Assembly: GCF_023101765.2 (NCBI RefSeq) | Contig: NC_064215.1 | Coordinates: forward strand, 11,408,001 to 11,472,000 | DNA: 64,000 bases | DNA from: Spodoptera frugiperda | Taxonomy: Eukaryota; Arthropoda; Insecta; Lepidoptera; Noctuidae | Direction: 5' to 3' | Part shown: positions 37,641 through 49,610 of the stretch, one piece after another | How positions within the stretch are numbered: position 1 is the first letter of the stretch | Layout: every line of letters begins with the position of its first letter | The notes under the pieces: model-generated | What the model was told of the DNA's origin: nothing | Databases searched by the model: none | Seen by the model: only the letters and a program-made list of their open reading frames with translations | Made by a program: the position numbers and the translations under genes

Positions 37641-38188
37641 TTTCGTACCTACTTTACTAGCAATTTGTTTAATTTCTCCCTTAATTTGTTCTTAATTTTG
37701 AGAATCATTACTGAATGATCAATTAATATTCAATTTACTTTCCAATCATAACTCACTAAGCACTTTGTAATTAAAAACCAGTTCATTAAAATCTATCATT
37801 ATATAGTTATTGAAACCATTTTGTGTGCCTAACCTTCGAAAACTGGTGACAACTACGTTTCTAGTATGGAAAACAAATATTATGTATAAACAGGTCTTAG
37901 ACCAAACTTTATAATATCATCAAAACATCATTAATGTCATTTTCTGACCTTTCAAAGTACGGTATTTGTTTACATCAAAAACTGTATTCTATTTATTAGT
38001 CTAGTAATAATTATTTGGCTGCTCATCAAAGTACCCTATAATTGACAAGACATTTTCAGTCTCATCCCAAAACAAAATAAGTTTAGAATTGATCGGAGAG
38101 TCTTAATGGAAAAGGATAGCTTGAACTGCTGGCATTTGTAGTATAAGTTTTAAACATTTTGAGAAAAATATCTCGTGCTATCTCTACC

Positions 38189-38206
38189 ACGTGACTTTAG
38201 TCACGT
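38189..38206. other. Perfect 8-bp-arm hairpin built on E-box halves
   Basis: ACGTGACT-TT-AGTCACGT. The left part extends to CCACGTGACTTT, the same word as the first E-box of the intron 3 cluster at 8417-8428. Confidence 0.5.
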
Positions 38207-40018
38207 CTTTCTAAGGGTCATAGTGTGATGGCAGATAACCTTTCATATAAGATAGATCGATGCTCGATAGCCTTCCACCTTGTTCAAGGTTAGAATTATC
38301 GGATGTAGAAAGAAATGTTGCAATTGAACTGGCATTTTATAAAATCACTCTTCTGATAATATTGATAAAGATGTAAGTTGATTGACAATACATTTTGTAA
38401 TAACTACACACTATTAATACCTTTTACCTAAAGTATAATGTCTGAAGAATGTTTAACATTTCCTTTGTCACAAATCTCAATATACCTAACAACTTAAAGG
38501 CCATATTTATCATAAACACAAAGGGAATACTTCTTTGTCGTCTCCAGACTAGTGACCCACATTTTGTATTGACATGTATCTAGATTTCAATAAGCCGCCG
38601 CTTGAAAATTAATGTCAGATGTAACAAAGATGATCCTAACCACTCTAAGGAAAATACTAGAAGGATTAACCATGACAGATCTGGGTTAGACACAAACAGT
38701 AATTTAAATGACAAAACAGTGACTCAAAATGCTAAATTGACATTGAATGCCCCAAATATATTCAAAACACATAATAGATAAAGCGTTCGAGAATATTTTT
38801 TACAACATGCTAATACAAATTTTAAACAGAATCGATAATTTGACGATACAAGGAAGTAAACTTAAGGTGATTTTAAATTTGACATTAATGTGCAGATCTA
38901 AAAGTTAAACCGTTTATCGAGTTGGCAGTATAATCGATAACATCATCAATTTGGAGGCTATGGCTTCAAAAGAGGAAAAAATGATAATCTTTTAAATGGA
39001 GATGGTTAAGTTAATTGCGACGACATCCGATTAATAACCTTTTCTCATAAAGCAAGAAGATACTTGAGTCACTGAAACAGTGAGTCAAAACGATGTGACT
39101 AATCTGAGAGCAATCCTTAAATTGTCTCAACAGATTCCATTGAAGTTCAAACCATCTCATACGATACTGTCTTCATATTCGCGCATGATGAGAGAACTGG
39201 TATTTTTAATTGAAGTGCCCATGTAGCGTGTTTTAAGTTACTCGTTTTATCCTTTGTGCAAACACGTGAATTAATTACATCCTTTGATGTAGGTATTTGA
39301 GATGTTACTTACTGTTGCTGCAGATTCTTGAATCTTTGTAGTATTTATTGAATTTAGATTATTGTTCTTATTTCCTCTTATTTTTGTTCTAGACTTTAGT
39401 TAATTTATACCTTGATAAAAAGGATAATTATCTTTGTGTCTATCCAGATTAGCAAAAAAGATGAAATAAATTATACACCATTTAATATCAACTACAGGAA
39501 AACTGTCATCTATGATTTCTTACTTATTTTCTTCAAGATTACTTGTGTGGGGATTTTTCTATTTTATAGTAGGAACAAAGGAGATGATTATCTTCTGTAA
39601 TTAAATGTTCATAAATGATTTATAAACTATCGAGTGTGTAGGTGTCATCTTAGCCATTGGAATTAAATTTATCGTCAGGTTTTTCTAAATGTCAATGTTA
39701 TGAATTTGCCTTGATTTGTCTATTACGTTTAAAAACAAGTCTAAAAACATTTTGCCATAAACAGGAAAAATGGTATTTTACGATGGACTTGTCGCACTTC
39801 AATTACAATTATTATGATTTACCTTATACTCCAAAACATCTCACACATAGATTACAGTATCAAACGAGCCAATACCATGTGTTACTCCACCAGCTTCTTT
39901 TAAATGATTGGTCTTAATATCTATATTTATGATTCCAACCACGAATTTCTTAATTAACGCATTTCTTCAGAAGTTATCATGAGAATTCGAAGTGAGTGTG
40001 GTATTATTATGAATGTCT

Positions 40019-40039
40019 ACGTGCGAGCCGGCCGCACGT
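40019..40039. other. GC-rich 21-bp inverted repeat
   Basis: ACGTGCG and CGCACGT flank AGCCGGC, which contains the palindrome GCCGGC. It lies about 1 kb from exon 1 in otherwise AT-rich intron. Significance unknown. Confidence 0.4.
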
Positions 40040-41080
40040 GTTATTTTACACGATCGTTCGCAGAGGTGAAATCGTTTGTACGTGATCGAAATTCCTAGAT
40101 GCTAATTCGAAAGATCAATGTTAATAAATAGGTCAGACTATTATCCATATGATTCATTAGGGTTTTCGTTTTCACTTCTACTTATTTGGCGTATCCTTTC
40201 TTTTTATTGAGGTTGCGCTGTGGCAATGGATAGTTAAACAGTTTCATTGGAAGCGTTACTGATATTTGTGTCACGAGATTAGGGTTTTTAGTGACATTTT
40301 CCTTTTGAGTTTGCACAGCTTCGTTCATTAACGAACGTCTGTATGTGTTAGTATTTTTTGTTCTATCTTTCAACTGAACGACAGCTAAAAATACCACGAC
40401 ATGTTGTCTCTACAAATAAAAATGTCCTTTTTTTCTTTACCATAAAAGTGCTTTTTACATTGTAACTATTACAAGCTTGTTTAATCAACTGAATGGATTG
40501 CATGTGCATCCCGTCTGCCATATGGCTTTACCACAACCACAAGTTATCTGGTTCATTGACCTTGCCAGTACCTTTAGTGTTTTTGTCTATAATTTTTAAG
40601 TAAACGTTGAATGAGTGGCTGGTGATATAGAGGTTATTGACATGTTCCTCGTAGAGATTGAAACTCGTTCGGGAAGATAAAGTTGTCTGGACGTGTTTTA
40701 GGTTCCCGGAAATCCGTGGTTAAAAAAATGGTTCAGGTAACTTGACGGTGAGTAAGTAAGTGCTCATGTTGTGGTATTAACGTTACAAAATTTTATTACG
40801 TATTTGTAATTATTAAATTCAACACAAAATATTACGTTGCACTGTATTTATTTATTATATAAACTAGCATTCCATTGTATAAATAAAAACAGGCATCGAT
40901 TTACAATAATAAACAAACAGAACATCGATTGGTTTCACCGAATTACATGTGTATTGACAGCGAATTTAATACTTAATATCAAGGTATAATAAAATTCAAA
41001 ATATCTTCGACTCGAACCAAAACAAGTTTACATTTAGCCTCCACCGAAAAAAAAAGATTCAAACTTACAATATTACTCAC

Positions 41081-41104
41081 CAAGCCCTGAATCCGGGGAA
41101 ACAT
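41081..41104 (-). CDS. Exon 1 coding part of host gene (start codon)
   Basis: In gene sense an ATG in good insect context (CCAAAATGTTTCCC, start at 41104) opens eight codons, MFPRIQGL. A consensus GTGAGT donor (complement of 41075-41080) follows. The phase is 0, which matches the AGG start of exon 2 and so extends that exon's frame upstream of its internal ATG. Upstream lie a plausible 5'UTR and TATA-like elements. The support is splice-site quality, phase and position. The coding part is only 24 nt, so chance agreement cannot be excluded and the 22-kb jump to exon 2 is an inference. Confidence 0.55.
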
Positions 41105-41290
41105 TTTGGAAACTTATTTATCACAACACTTCACAGTAAAAAACACAATTCATAAATATATCACCCACTATCACAAACAGAATGCTTGTAATATCATTCT
41201 ATAGAAAAAGGACGAAATATATTTATCGGAGTTTGACACTCTGTATATAGCGACGTGCGCACGAGTGGATGCGTCGAGCGATCGCGAGTT
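41105..41290 (-). promoter_or_regulatory. Candidate promoter and 5'UTR of host gene
   Basis: In gene sense a CG-rich stretch (CTCGCGATCGCTCGACGC, complement of about 41270-41287) precedes CTATATACAG (complement of 41241-41250) and then GATAAATATATTT (complement of about 41213-41225). Either could be a TATA box. The putative leader contains two short upstream ORFs, of eight codons (ATG complement near 41195) and ten codons (near 41152), before the main ATG. The local rise in CpG against an AT-rich background fits a promoter. The exact start site is not determined. Confidence 0.4.
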
Positions 41291-41335
41291 TGTGAGTTGT
41301 GACGGCGACCTAGTGTTGCGTACGATGGATGATTC

Positions 41336-41338
<3 letters not shown>

Positions 41339-41367
<29 letters not shown>
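41339..41367. repeat. (TG)n microsatellite
   Basis: An uninterrupted TG run of about 14 units, immediately upstream of the candidate promoter. A short (TA) run follows at about 41440-41453. Confidence 0.95.
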
Positions 41368-41369
<2 letters not shown>

Positions 41370-42327
41370 TGGAGAGGGGGCTCGCTATCTTTGTTTACCT
41401 GTCCGAGTTAATTGGTGATATATTTTAATGTATACATTTATATATATATATGAATGTAGATATTTACTTACTTTTCAGTACTTACCATTAATGGTCCGTT
41501 CAATATTTTTTTCCTTTGTTGCAACATTCTGTTTTAATGAGATCTGGTTTTAATGATTGTGTGTGGTCAAGTTCAGATCAAGCTATGGAAGAGCATTTTG
41601 AAAAAAATATTCCCTGCTTATATTGAGCTGGTTAAGATTAAAGTAGCCAAAAAGAGAATTGGTAGAGTTTCTTCCGAGAAAGTTATACAATCAGCTAAAT
41701 ATCTAACTTTGAAAATAATATGACATCACTGTTTTAATTGATTATCTATGTAATACCTAATTTAACAATCTACTAAAACAATAGGCGTGTTCCTTACAAA
41801 TCTGATAATTATACATTGATTGAGAACAATGACTATAGTAAAATTATAATTGGAAACATTGCAGTTTAAAATAATATATTTTAATCCTATAATCATCTTT
41901 GTTATGTTTCACATCTTTCTGGCTTGACAAACATTTAGTTTCGATCAAAACATTTGGTAATATCAAGTGATATTTGTCTATTAATAGTCATCCTTAGGTC
42001 ATCACCACCCAATGTTGTTATTATCGAATCGTCTAGAACGTATTTACTTCTCGTTTTGCCAAAAACAAACTTGCAATCTTAATAAAATTTAATAATCACA
42101 CTTTTATGTCTTTATCTTTTCTCTGGCTTTTCGCTTTGTCCTTCAATTGATTTTTTAACATCCTCATCAGTTGCATTACTTTATAACCCATTTGGGGTGG
42201 TATTTATTGTTTGTTAAGTGGTTTTTTGATGGTTACTACACCAAAATTTTAGAGTATGTCACTGCCTCTACCTTTGTAACTGGTTGTATTGATACATGCC
42301 CAGACAAGGAATTTCATTTGACTCCTC

Positions 42328-42460
42328 TTCCATCCAATGTCTTTACCCGTCTTGGACAAGGTGAGAGGGAATGTCAGACTCACACTGACTAAAAACCACC
42401 CCGTTTCTACTCTTGTTCTTAGAGCCGGAGCCCCGGTAACCCGCGAAGTAGTCCGCAACA
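42328..42460 (-). repeat. 5'-truncated R1-like LINE tail
   Basis: Antisense of the LINE 3'UTR: CATCCAATGTCTTTACCCGT, AATGTCAGACTCACACTGAC, AAAAACCACCCCGTTTCTAC, then AGAGCCGGAGCCCCGGTAA and GAAGTAGTCCGCA. The terminal CCCCC-poly(A) end is eroded. The antisense frames at 42249-42549 derive from it. Confidence 0.8.
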
Positions 42461-44186
42461 TATCGGTTATACTGGGAGTGATAATTCTTTGTGTTGGTAT
42501 TATAGAGAACAAAGAGATACTATGTGTGAGAAATGATATGAAAGAATAGGGTGTGATGTGATAACGTCTGATATGGGAGAGTGGAAAATGATGACATAGA
42601 TATTGCGCTGGCCATAAGTAACTTCGGACAAAGGCTATAAAAGAAAGAAATGGTTATAGTCCCTTTTTTCATTCTCTTACTAAGGCTACCAATGTGTGGG
42701 GATTATTATTATCCTCAGCCTCTTGTTATAAATCATTATTAACCTAATTTTTAGGTAAACTCCCGATTAGCTTATCAGATAGCATAATGTATTAACCTAA
42801 ATCGAAACCAAGTTCGTTGGGATTGACACACCTACACAAAGTATTGCCTACATTTTGTGATTTTTAAAATAATGTTACAAATGGTCATGGCCACATTTAG
42901 CTCTTAGTAGAAATAATACTTACCTCTAGCTCTATTAATTAAACTTTTCCATCTTTTCTAACTTCAAGAAAAATGTCCCAGTCGACTGCCAGTGACACCT
43001 ATTACAAAGTCAAACATTTTTCTTCCCAATAATTACTTATTCTTACCCACTTAGGAAACCTGCATTGAATAGTAAAAAGCTAATTAGAATTTGTTAAACC
43101 TATACAGGCGTCTTTTAAGGGAACTTTTATGAGGTCGACAGTATTAAAAACAGCGGAAATGTTCACCTTTGTGGAATATTAATGTTGAGGTTTCGGGCGT
43201 AGATGTTTTTATAAAGGTCTTAAGAATGAGGGTCGATTGCTGCTCTTAGGTGAAAAGTACATTTATCTAAGCTGAAATGGCTATGCAATTTATTTAATGG
43301 AGTTGTCCAGACTCAGTATGGTAGATTTCTGGTCTTAGTATGAACTCGATCTGATAGTATGAGACGGAGACTGGACTTTCAAAAGGGGCACACTACCTAA
43401 TTTATTTATAAATCAAATACTCTCCTTTACATCAATTATTAAGACTAATCTAAAACTTTTTGATTTTGTCAAGATTTCAAAAACATTGTTTAGATTCTTT
43501 CAAACAATTTTTTCATGGAAAGTAGATATTTCTTGTTAAACCAGCTCAAAATTATCTGTAACACTAACATAGCGACGTTTTGACTACCAGCACGTCAAGC
43601 TACCTCACTTTTAAGAAACTTCCTCGATCGATTTAGAACTTTATCACTAAAGGCTAAAGTTAAAAATACATCTGATGATGAGCGAACCGCTCGCTGCCTG
43701 GTGTCACGTAGGCAAGTCAGCTGGGTATGAAAACGTTGAACCGACAACTGTTTAAACTGTAAACTATACATCACGATGTTATACACATATTCCCAGTAAT
43801 TTTTCAAGGATTTTTAGCGGTCAATGTTATATGTGATCTCTTTTGTTTTCATCATTTCTTCGTATTTTTTTTATAATATTTTTTTCCAAACTAATTTTCT
43901 ACTTTATGATGACGAAATAGAGATAATATTTGCTGGTGTGTATTTGCTTTGGCTAGTACGTCATTGGAATAAATGTCTAGAAAAGGATAATAAAAAGAAA
44001 AAGAACTTTAATGCAGAAAAATGATTTACAGTAATTGCATTCATTTGAAACGTATTTCTTCTTGATGCTTTCCTATTTCCTCAAACGTGCTTGCCATTTT
44101 TTCCTAGTATTTTGACGCAATTTCTTCGTCTCAGTCATATTAGAAGATCCTCTGTAGTATCATGAACTCTGAAATTGTACTACTAT

Positions 44187-44379
44187 TAGACCACCACAGA
44201 TGGGGCCCAGTAGAGCAGATGATCTGGAGCTACGCACTACCTGGGTTTACCAAGCTCCGGTTCGAAAAGCAGGGTATGAACGGGGTCGTTTTTAGTCAGT
44301 AATAGTCTGACATTCCTTGTCGCCTCGCCCAAAGCGGGAGAAGTAATTGGATGATTTTGCCCCCTCAAAAAAAAAAAAA
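44187..44379 (+). repeat. 5'-truncated R1-like LINE tail with poly(A)
   Basis: From AGACCACCACAGATGGGGCC through TTTTTAGTCAGTAATAGTCT to ATTGGATGATTTTGCCCCCT and a 13-A tail. It is collinear with 60890-61090 of the full element. The preserved poly(A) suggests a fairly recent insertion. Confidence 0.85.
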
Positions 44380-45009
44380 TCTTAATATGATAGATATATA
44401 AAACGACTTATAAACAGTGTATACTGCAACTAGTGCTCCTCTGCCTACACCTGCACGAAGCTAAAAGTATAATGATAACATTACGTTTAGTATAAATCAG
44501 CTGACAGACGACCATACAACTACACAAAAGCACCGTTATTCTAATATCGTCACTAACCGTAACACCTTAATGTCTCTATTTGCATACACGGATGACGCCG
44601 TCGACGCCATCACACTCAAATGTTTACATTCTATCAATAACGATTTCCTCAATTTGAAATCTATTGCAGTTCTTACCGCAGAATTTCACGAGCCATTTCT
44701 GGAAATTGCGTGAGTCATAATATTATTACGGTTAACTATCTATTCAGTCATTAAACAAACAAATGTTTTATCTAAGATGAAGTCTATTTCGTGATGTGAG
44801 GCAATCAAAATTACAAGGAACTGGTATTGTTGAGAATTTTGATTCCAGTGAAATCATAGTGTCAATACTTCGTAGGGGTTCTTTGTTGGTATCGCAAGTA
44901 CGTCTGTTGTGGGGTTTTAAGCCGATACGTTGGGTCAAAGTGTTTTGGTATTTCCTTTTCTGAATTATAGGGATTGTCATTTATATATATTTTTGAAACT
45001 TTGGGATTT

Positions 45010-45171
45010 TCGTTGCGGTGCGTTTACAAACATACAAGGTCACGTAAACATGACACGCAGACCCGAAACAACAATTTGTAGATCACCCAAAGAATTGCTC
45101 CGTGCGAGAATGGAACCCGCTACACGTTACGCGACAGCCGATAGCCCAGCCACCGCACCAACAGTTCAGTT
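45010..45171 (-). repeat. tRNA-derived SINE, family A
   Basis: Plus-strand reading: TGCGTTTACAAACATACAAG, GACACGCAGACCCGAAACAA, TTTGTAGATCACCCAAAGAA, then the complement of the B box (GAATGGAACCCG) and GCCCAGCCACCGCACCAACA for the A-box region. Head and body are both present. Confidence 0.8.
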
Positions 45172-45799
45172 AAAAAAAAAACTCTTAATAAGACCATGAA
45201 CTTTGGAGTTGTTATTGGTCGTTTTACAACAGACAAAAACCCAGCGTTAATACTGCTATTCTATCTTTCTTTTCAAGGAAAACCAGGCGTAATATTACAT
45301 CCACTTGTTTTATACAAAAAAAAAAAAACAAAGGAAACAAGTAAACCATATCACTTTATTTCATTTCGGAACTTCCAGAAATCTGAGTCATTGTTTGCAA
45401 TTTTGATAATAAAGGACAAAAAACCAAGAGTTCAATTTCAATACTCCAATACAGCAACATATTTTTAACTTTATTGTGTTATGGTAAAGTTGAAATTCTT
45501 TCGGAGAAAAACGGATTGGATTAGACTCATGTGATTCCTGTAGATACCCTCATAACCATATAACTATGGCTCGGTATACCATCCTTATATCCACAAGAAT
45601 ATGGTTTGGTATACCAGTCAGTAGTGCTAATTAGATTTATCTGAGAATTTATTATTATAGAGTTAAGAGTCAGACAGTCTCTTTTGTCTTTCCAGACGAG
45701 GTGGCTCCAATAAGTAATTTTTATATGTGCTAAAAAAAAGCTTAAGAAGGTTGGTATGCTACCAGTCTTTACACCACGGCTACATATCAACCTATACTA

Positions 45800-45880
45800 A
45801 AACCAGTTTATCATGGTCCCACTTTATACAATCTTTCCGTACATATTACGGTCAGTTTATACTGGATTTTAATAGCTCGT
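45800..45880 (+). repeat. Short dispersed repeat shared with 8525-8605
   Basis: CCAGTTTATCATGGTCCCAC, TACAATCTTTCCGTACATAT and CGGTCAGTTTATACTGG. The outer words CCAGTTTA and TATACTGG are nearly complementary, hinting at a tiny fold-back element. Confidence 0.5.
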
Positions 45881-46290
45881 CGTAGGCAGTAGGCTGGTAC
45901 GAAAGTCATCTCGTCACTTGGAAGGCATGTCGTAACAAGTGACTAAGGCGTTGTTTCAGGTGGATGCATTGTAGAATTTTCTAGAAATCAAAACATTAAC
46001 TGTTATTATAAGGTAAATTCGTATTTGATACGTAGGTAAGTCAAGTTTGTTAAGAAGTTGGTCATTAGTCTCTTTGACATCAATATAGTATGAGTGTGTT
46101 GTAAAATAACGGGGTAAAATTCCTAATTTATTAATAAGAATGAAATTTTCCGAGGAAAGAGTTTGTGGCTTGAATCTTAAGTCAGGTATCTTCAGGAGGT
46201 TTTGACTTGGCGGCTCTCGTATCTCGAATTAACACCCCCTGAAAATGCTCCGTGGAGGAGTGAAACGTACGCCGAATGTTTTATTTTTTA

Positions 46291-46365
46291 AAACGTAGTC
46301 TCACTCTTGTATTTTCTCCTGTGTCGTTCGTACGTTTACAAACATACAAGTTTACACATACATAC
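46291..46365 (-). repeat. SINE family A tail fragment
   Basis: TATTTTCTCCTGTGTCGTTC, GTACGTTTACAAACATACAA and GTTTACACATACA match the distal body of family A. The tRNA head is absent. Confidence 0.6.
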
Positions 46366-46520
46366 ACACCTCTACTTTGTCCTCTAGTTATTTATTGGTA
46401 GTAAAAGCCCATGCTCTTTTCAGGATTTGTAGAAAAATTAGTATGTATTTAGTAACAAAATGTTTAGCTAACTTACTTTATCAACAAACTTTTTCTAATA
46501 AAGTACAAAATAAGAAACAA

Positions 46521-46597
46521 AAGCACGTCTGGCGCTCTGATTGGTTGGGTTTTTTTGGTATCTCATTCAATGTAAAGCAAATTTGTACTAGGGGTAC
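46521..46597. repeat. Fold-back MITE family F, half copy
   Basis: AAGCACGTCTGGCGCTCTGA, TTGGTTGG and the right terminus AAGCAAATTTGTACTAGGGG with TAC. The left arm is missing. Confidence 0.65.
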
Positions 46598-46927
46598 AAT
46601 ACGAGAGGAGAAAAAGTAAGTCAAACAAAATAGTTAATACAAAATAATACAATTTATAAATAAACAGCCAATAACAGGGAAATATAGTCACTGGTATGCT
46701 ATTGAAATAGCGTCTATTGTTGTGTGAACTAGGAAATAATAATATTATAATTTCATTCATTTTCTGTCATTAAATGTTTAGAAATGATTTGTTAATCATT
46801 TGTAAAGAAGTAATCAATCTAATCGTAGCACTTTTAATAACCCATTGTTATAGAAATCAGATCTGTGTTGATAAACTACATACGAGTATATTATGTTTAA
46901 TTTCGATGAACAGTTATTTTATTAATA

Positions 46928-47020
46928 ACTGCACGGTTCATGCGGTGACTGGGCAACTGTAGTGGGTTCGATTCCTGCACGGAGCAACTCTTTATGTGAT
47001 TCACAAATTGTTGTTTTACG
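46928..47020 (+). repeat. SINE family A head
   Basis: CTGCACGGTTCATGCGGTGA and CTGGGCAACTGTAGTGGGTT, followed by the B box GGTTCGATTCCTGCACGG, then TTTATGTGATTCACAAATTG. The distal body is lost or replaced by the fragment at 47050. Confidence 0.75.
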
Positions 47021-47049
47021 TCAAAATGACCAAAGGGATCGGCACACAT

Positions 47050-47106
47050 TTTATCCAACGGTAACGAGAGCGAAGCCGCTGGCAGAAGCTAGTAATATAA
47101 AAAAGA
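47050..47106 (+). repeat. LINE tail fragment
   Basis: TTATCCAACGGTAACGAGAG, CGAAGCCGCTGGCAGAAGCT and AGTAATATAAAAAAG form a 3' end seen in other insect non-LTR or Helitron copies. It lies directly behind the truncated SINE-A, suggesting a nested or composite insertion. Confidence 0.5.
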
Positions 47107-48102
47107 AAACTCGACAACGATTGAATCATAAAATTAAACCGCGCCTCATCTGTACTCAAAAGAAAGTTTCTTAGGAAAACAGTCAGGGGCCGAGGTTCCG
47201 ATAGTGGACTAAACGTAAAACAGTCACAAAAATGATTCAGTTTCAGGACAATCAAAATGAAAAGGTAACTAGGTCAATATCTAACCACTAGTTAACTAAA
47301 ACTACGTCATTTGTTATTGTTGATGGACTTAGTAATATTTTCCTTAATGCGTCAGTGGAGTGTGAGGATCAATAGGTATCTGTATATGAATGGAATATTC
47401 AAGCAATGGGTGGGTTCTTACGTATTTTTCTTATGGGGTTTTCTAAATATTTGTTTAATGTCTAGACTATGACTAAGATGTGTCTCTTGGTTATTGAATT
47501 TAAATGGCAAATACGTCACAATATTAGATTTTTCCTGCTACAAATGTATTATGTATGCCACAGTGTCATATAATAGGTTTAGTTTTATACCTGCTTTTCC
47601 CTGATCGTGCAATTAATGCTCAATGAAGAATTATTCTTTTCAAGAAGGGAGTATCACCCGCGACGGCAAAGAAGTACATTCTAATGATTAAATCTTCTTT
47701 TTTTTTCTTCCGTCTTTATGAGTCTTTTTCACTCATTCTCCCTTATGACACTGATTATTGTCAAATAATTAAGAAAATGCTTGATTTTTCGAAATCAAAA
47801 TCTCATAGCTCACCACATAGGATTCGATTATAAAATAATATAAATCATTCGTCAATAATTTATGGTTTGAAAATAATACTAAGTATTTAAAAATAGCCAA
47901 ATATAACGGCAATAAAAGATATTTTTACTTTATCTACCCAACCTCATTCTTCACCCAGGCTTAAAGGATCAGTATCATAGTCACACAACGCAGTAATGCT
48001 GTCAGTCTTTAGGCACGTATTCTGTTGGTTGCGATATTTTTAGACACATATTTTTTTTTTTACTTACAATAGTAGTGTAATATTCAATATTAATTTAAGT
48101 TT

Positions 48103-48392
48103 TTTTATGCAAGCGCGTAAACCAGCAGACCTATCACCTTATGATAAGCAATCGGCGCTGCCCAAGGACACTCGAAACAGCAGAGGCGTTACAAGTGTGT
48201 TGCCAGCTTTTTGGGCGTGAGGTTTGAGGATTGGGAAGCCCCCTCCCCTACTGGTAACTGGGCCTCTGGTAATTACATAACAAAACACAATACAAATGTT
48301 GCTTCACGTCGGTTTTCTCTGAGAACGTGGTATAACTCCAGTCGAGCCACCCCATTTGAGCCAAAGCATAGCTCTCCCATACTTGAAGTAAT
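48103..48392 (+). repeat. Dispersed repeat family C
   Basis: TTTTTTATGCAAGCGCGTAA, GATAAGCAATCGGCGCTGCC, CAGAGGCGTTACAAGTGTGT, TTGCTTCACGTCGGTTTTCT and CATAGCTCTCCCATACTT. It is near full-length but diverged, with a variable centre. Confidence 0.75.
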
Positions 48393-48940
48393 TCAAAATA
48401 TTACTTAATTCTTTTTTTTACATTGAACTTTATTACTTTAAAATAAGGCAGAGAGCCTTTCAATCTATTATATAATTTTAACAACTCAAGGTATCTTAGT
48501 GAGATCGGAATTTGTTTATGAATGCTAATAGTTTATATTATGCTCTCATACTGAACAAAAAAATATTCAATACATTTAAAATATGTAAACAGCGTTTTAA
48601 AGAATGCGTAATAGTATGAAATGAAAACGTAATGCGTAATATAAATATAAAAGTGACGACAAACAATTCAATATTCTAGTTATCACATAATTGAAAATGT
48701 CGTACGATTTCCATAATTATCTAGACAATGAAACACGTTTGCAAAATATTGTCTTACTATATTAAACTATTTCTTGTTTGCGGTTCCGCCCGCATAGTAT
48801 GTATGTAAAGAAATAATCACAAGTAAGTTTTATTGCTTTAGGAATATCAGGTTAAAAAGTAGTGTATTATTTTAAACTGGCTCAGTAGTTTTAGATTACT
48901 GCTAGGTTTCCGCCCGCGATCTGCGATCCACATCATCAAA

Positions 48941-48985
48941 AAAAAACTTTGCCCTACCCGGCAATCAAACCCGAGACCAAGAGGT
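48941..48985 (-). repeat. SINE-B head remnant
   Basis: TTTGCCCTACCCGGCAATCA and AACCCGAGACCAAG line up with TTTGCCCGACCCGGGAATCG and AACCCGAGACC of SINE-B at 31700-31735. Confidence 0.5.
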
Positions 48986-49330
48986 CAAAAATCGAAGAAA
49001 TAAAAAAATAAAGTACCCTTATGCCACTCACCAGCCTCTTAACTATCCACAAACACAAAAATCATACGACAAAAATGTCCCGTTGCAACACGGAAGATAA
49101 ACAAACAAACAAAGCAACAAACATACTTACAATATTAAACACCGTCTGTCACCCCCAACATATTATTTAGGTAACTCTTATCATAATATACTTAAAGTGA
49201 ATCCAGTGTAACCCGGTCAGAAACTGTTATCTTTCAGATAGCATATCAGACTTAATGATTTAGATATTTATGTGTTAACGTCATTCATATTTATTAGGAC
49301 ATTTTAAAGAAAGTCTAAATTTTATTGTAA

Positions 49331-49494
49331 CTTTCGTGAGACATACTAAAGTAATTATTATGTTATCGGCTTACTCACGCAACTGTTTGACGAGGAACTC
49401 GACTAGTTTCAAGCCGTGCTAGAGGCTCATATTAATGAACAGCATTCCGGAAAAACGCGGCGTCGTGTGGCATCGTCGTGTAATAATTAAAGTC
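49331..49494 (+). repeat. MITE family M copy
   Basis: It has the best left terminus of the family: CTTTCGTGAGACATACTAAA, TATGTTATCGGCTTACTCAC and GCAACTGTTTGACGAGG. The core AACTCGACTAGTTTCAAGCC follows, with GCTAGAGGCTCATATTAATG. The right terminus is not preserved beyond a short TAATAATTAA. Confidence 0.8.
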
Positions 49495-49564
49495 AAAATT
49501 GTGTTGATAATCTTACTTACATATTTTATTTAAGGATGAGTTGGAGTAAGTAGCTTAGGTAATA

Positions 49565-49610
49565 TACCTGGAGCTGCGGACCACCTAACAGGAATAGGAG
49601 TTTTATGTAT
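49565..49610 (+). repeat. R1-like LINE tail scrap
   Basis: ACCTGGAGCTGCGGACCACC and AGGAATAGGAGTTT correspond to two pieces of the LINE 3'UTR with the middle missing. Confidence 0.45.

Larger units (their letters stand above)
18922..41080 (-). other. Intron 1 of the host gene (22.2 kb)
   Basis: Very long AT-rich first intron, starting with a GTGAGT donor after exon 1. Supported contents are fold-back MITE 21680-21826, LINE tails near 22824, 27122, 27770 and 28430, family C 23671-23911, MITE 28593-28742, SINE-B 31498-31776 and 36979-37193, SINE-A 32239-32384 and 37520-37640, MITE family M 32946 and 35731, and fold-back MITE 34041-34198. The stretches 18922-21679, 28743-31497 and 37641-41080 show nothing I can annotate beyond small hairpins. 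The assignment depends on exon 1 being real. Confidence 0.5.

Noticed and set aside
45196..45468. 90-codon frame after the SINE at 45010
   Set aside because: Contains a poly-Lys run from an A tract and resembles no family.
46928..46990. tRNA-like sequence with perfect B box on the plus strand
   Set aside because: It is the head of SINE family A; no anticodon arm or acceptor stem consistent with a working tRNA.
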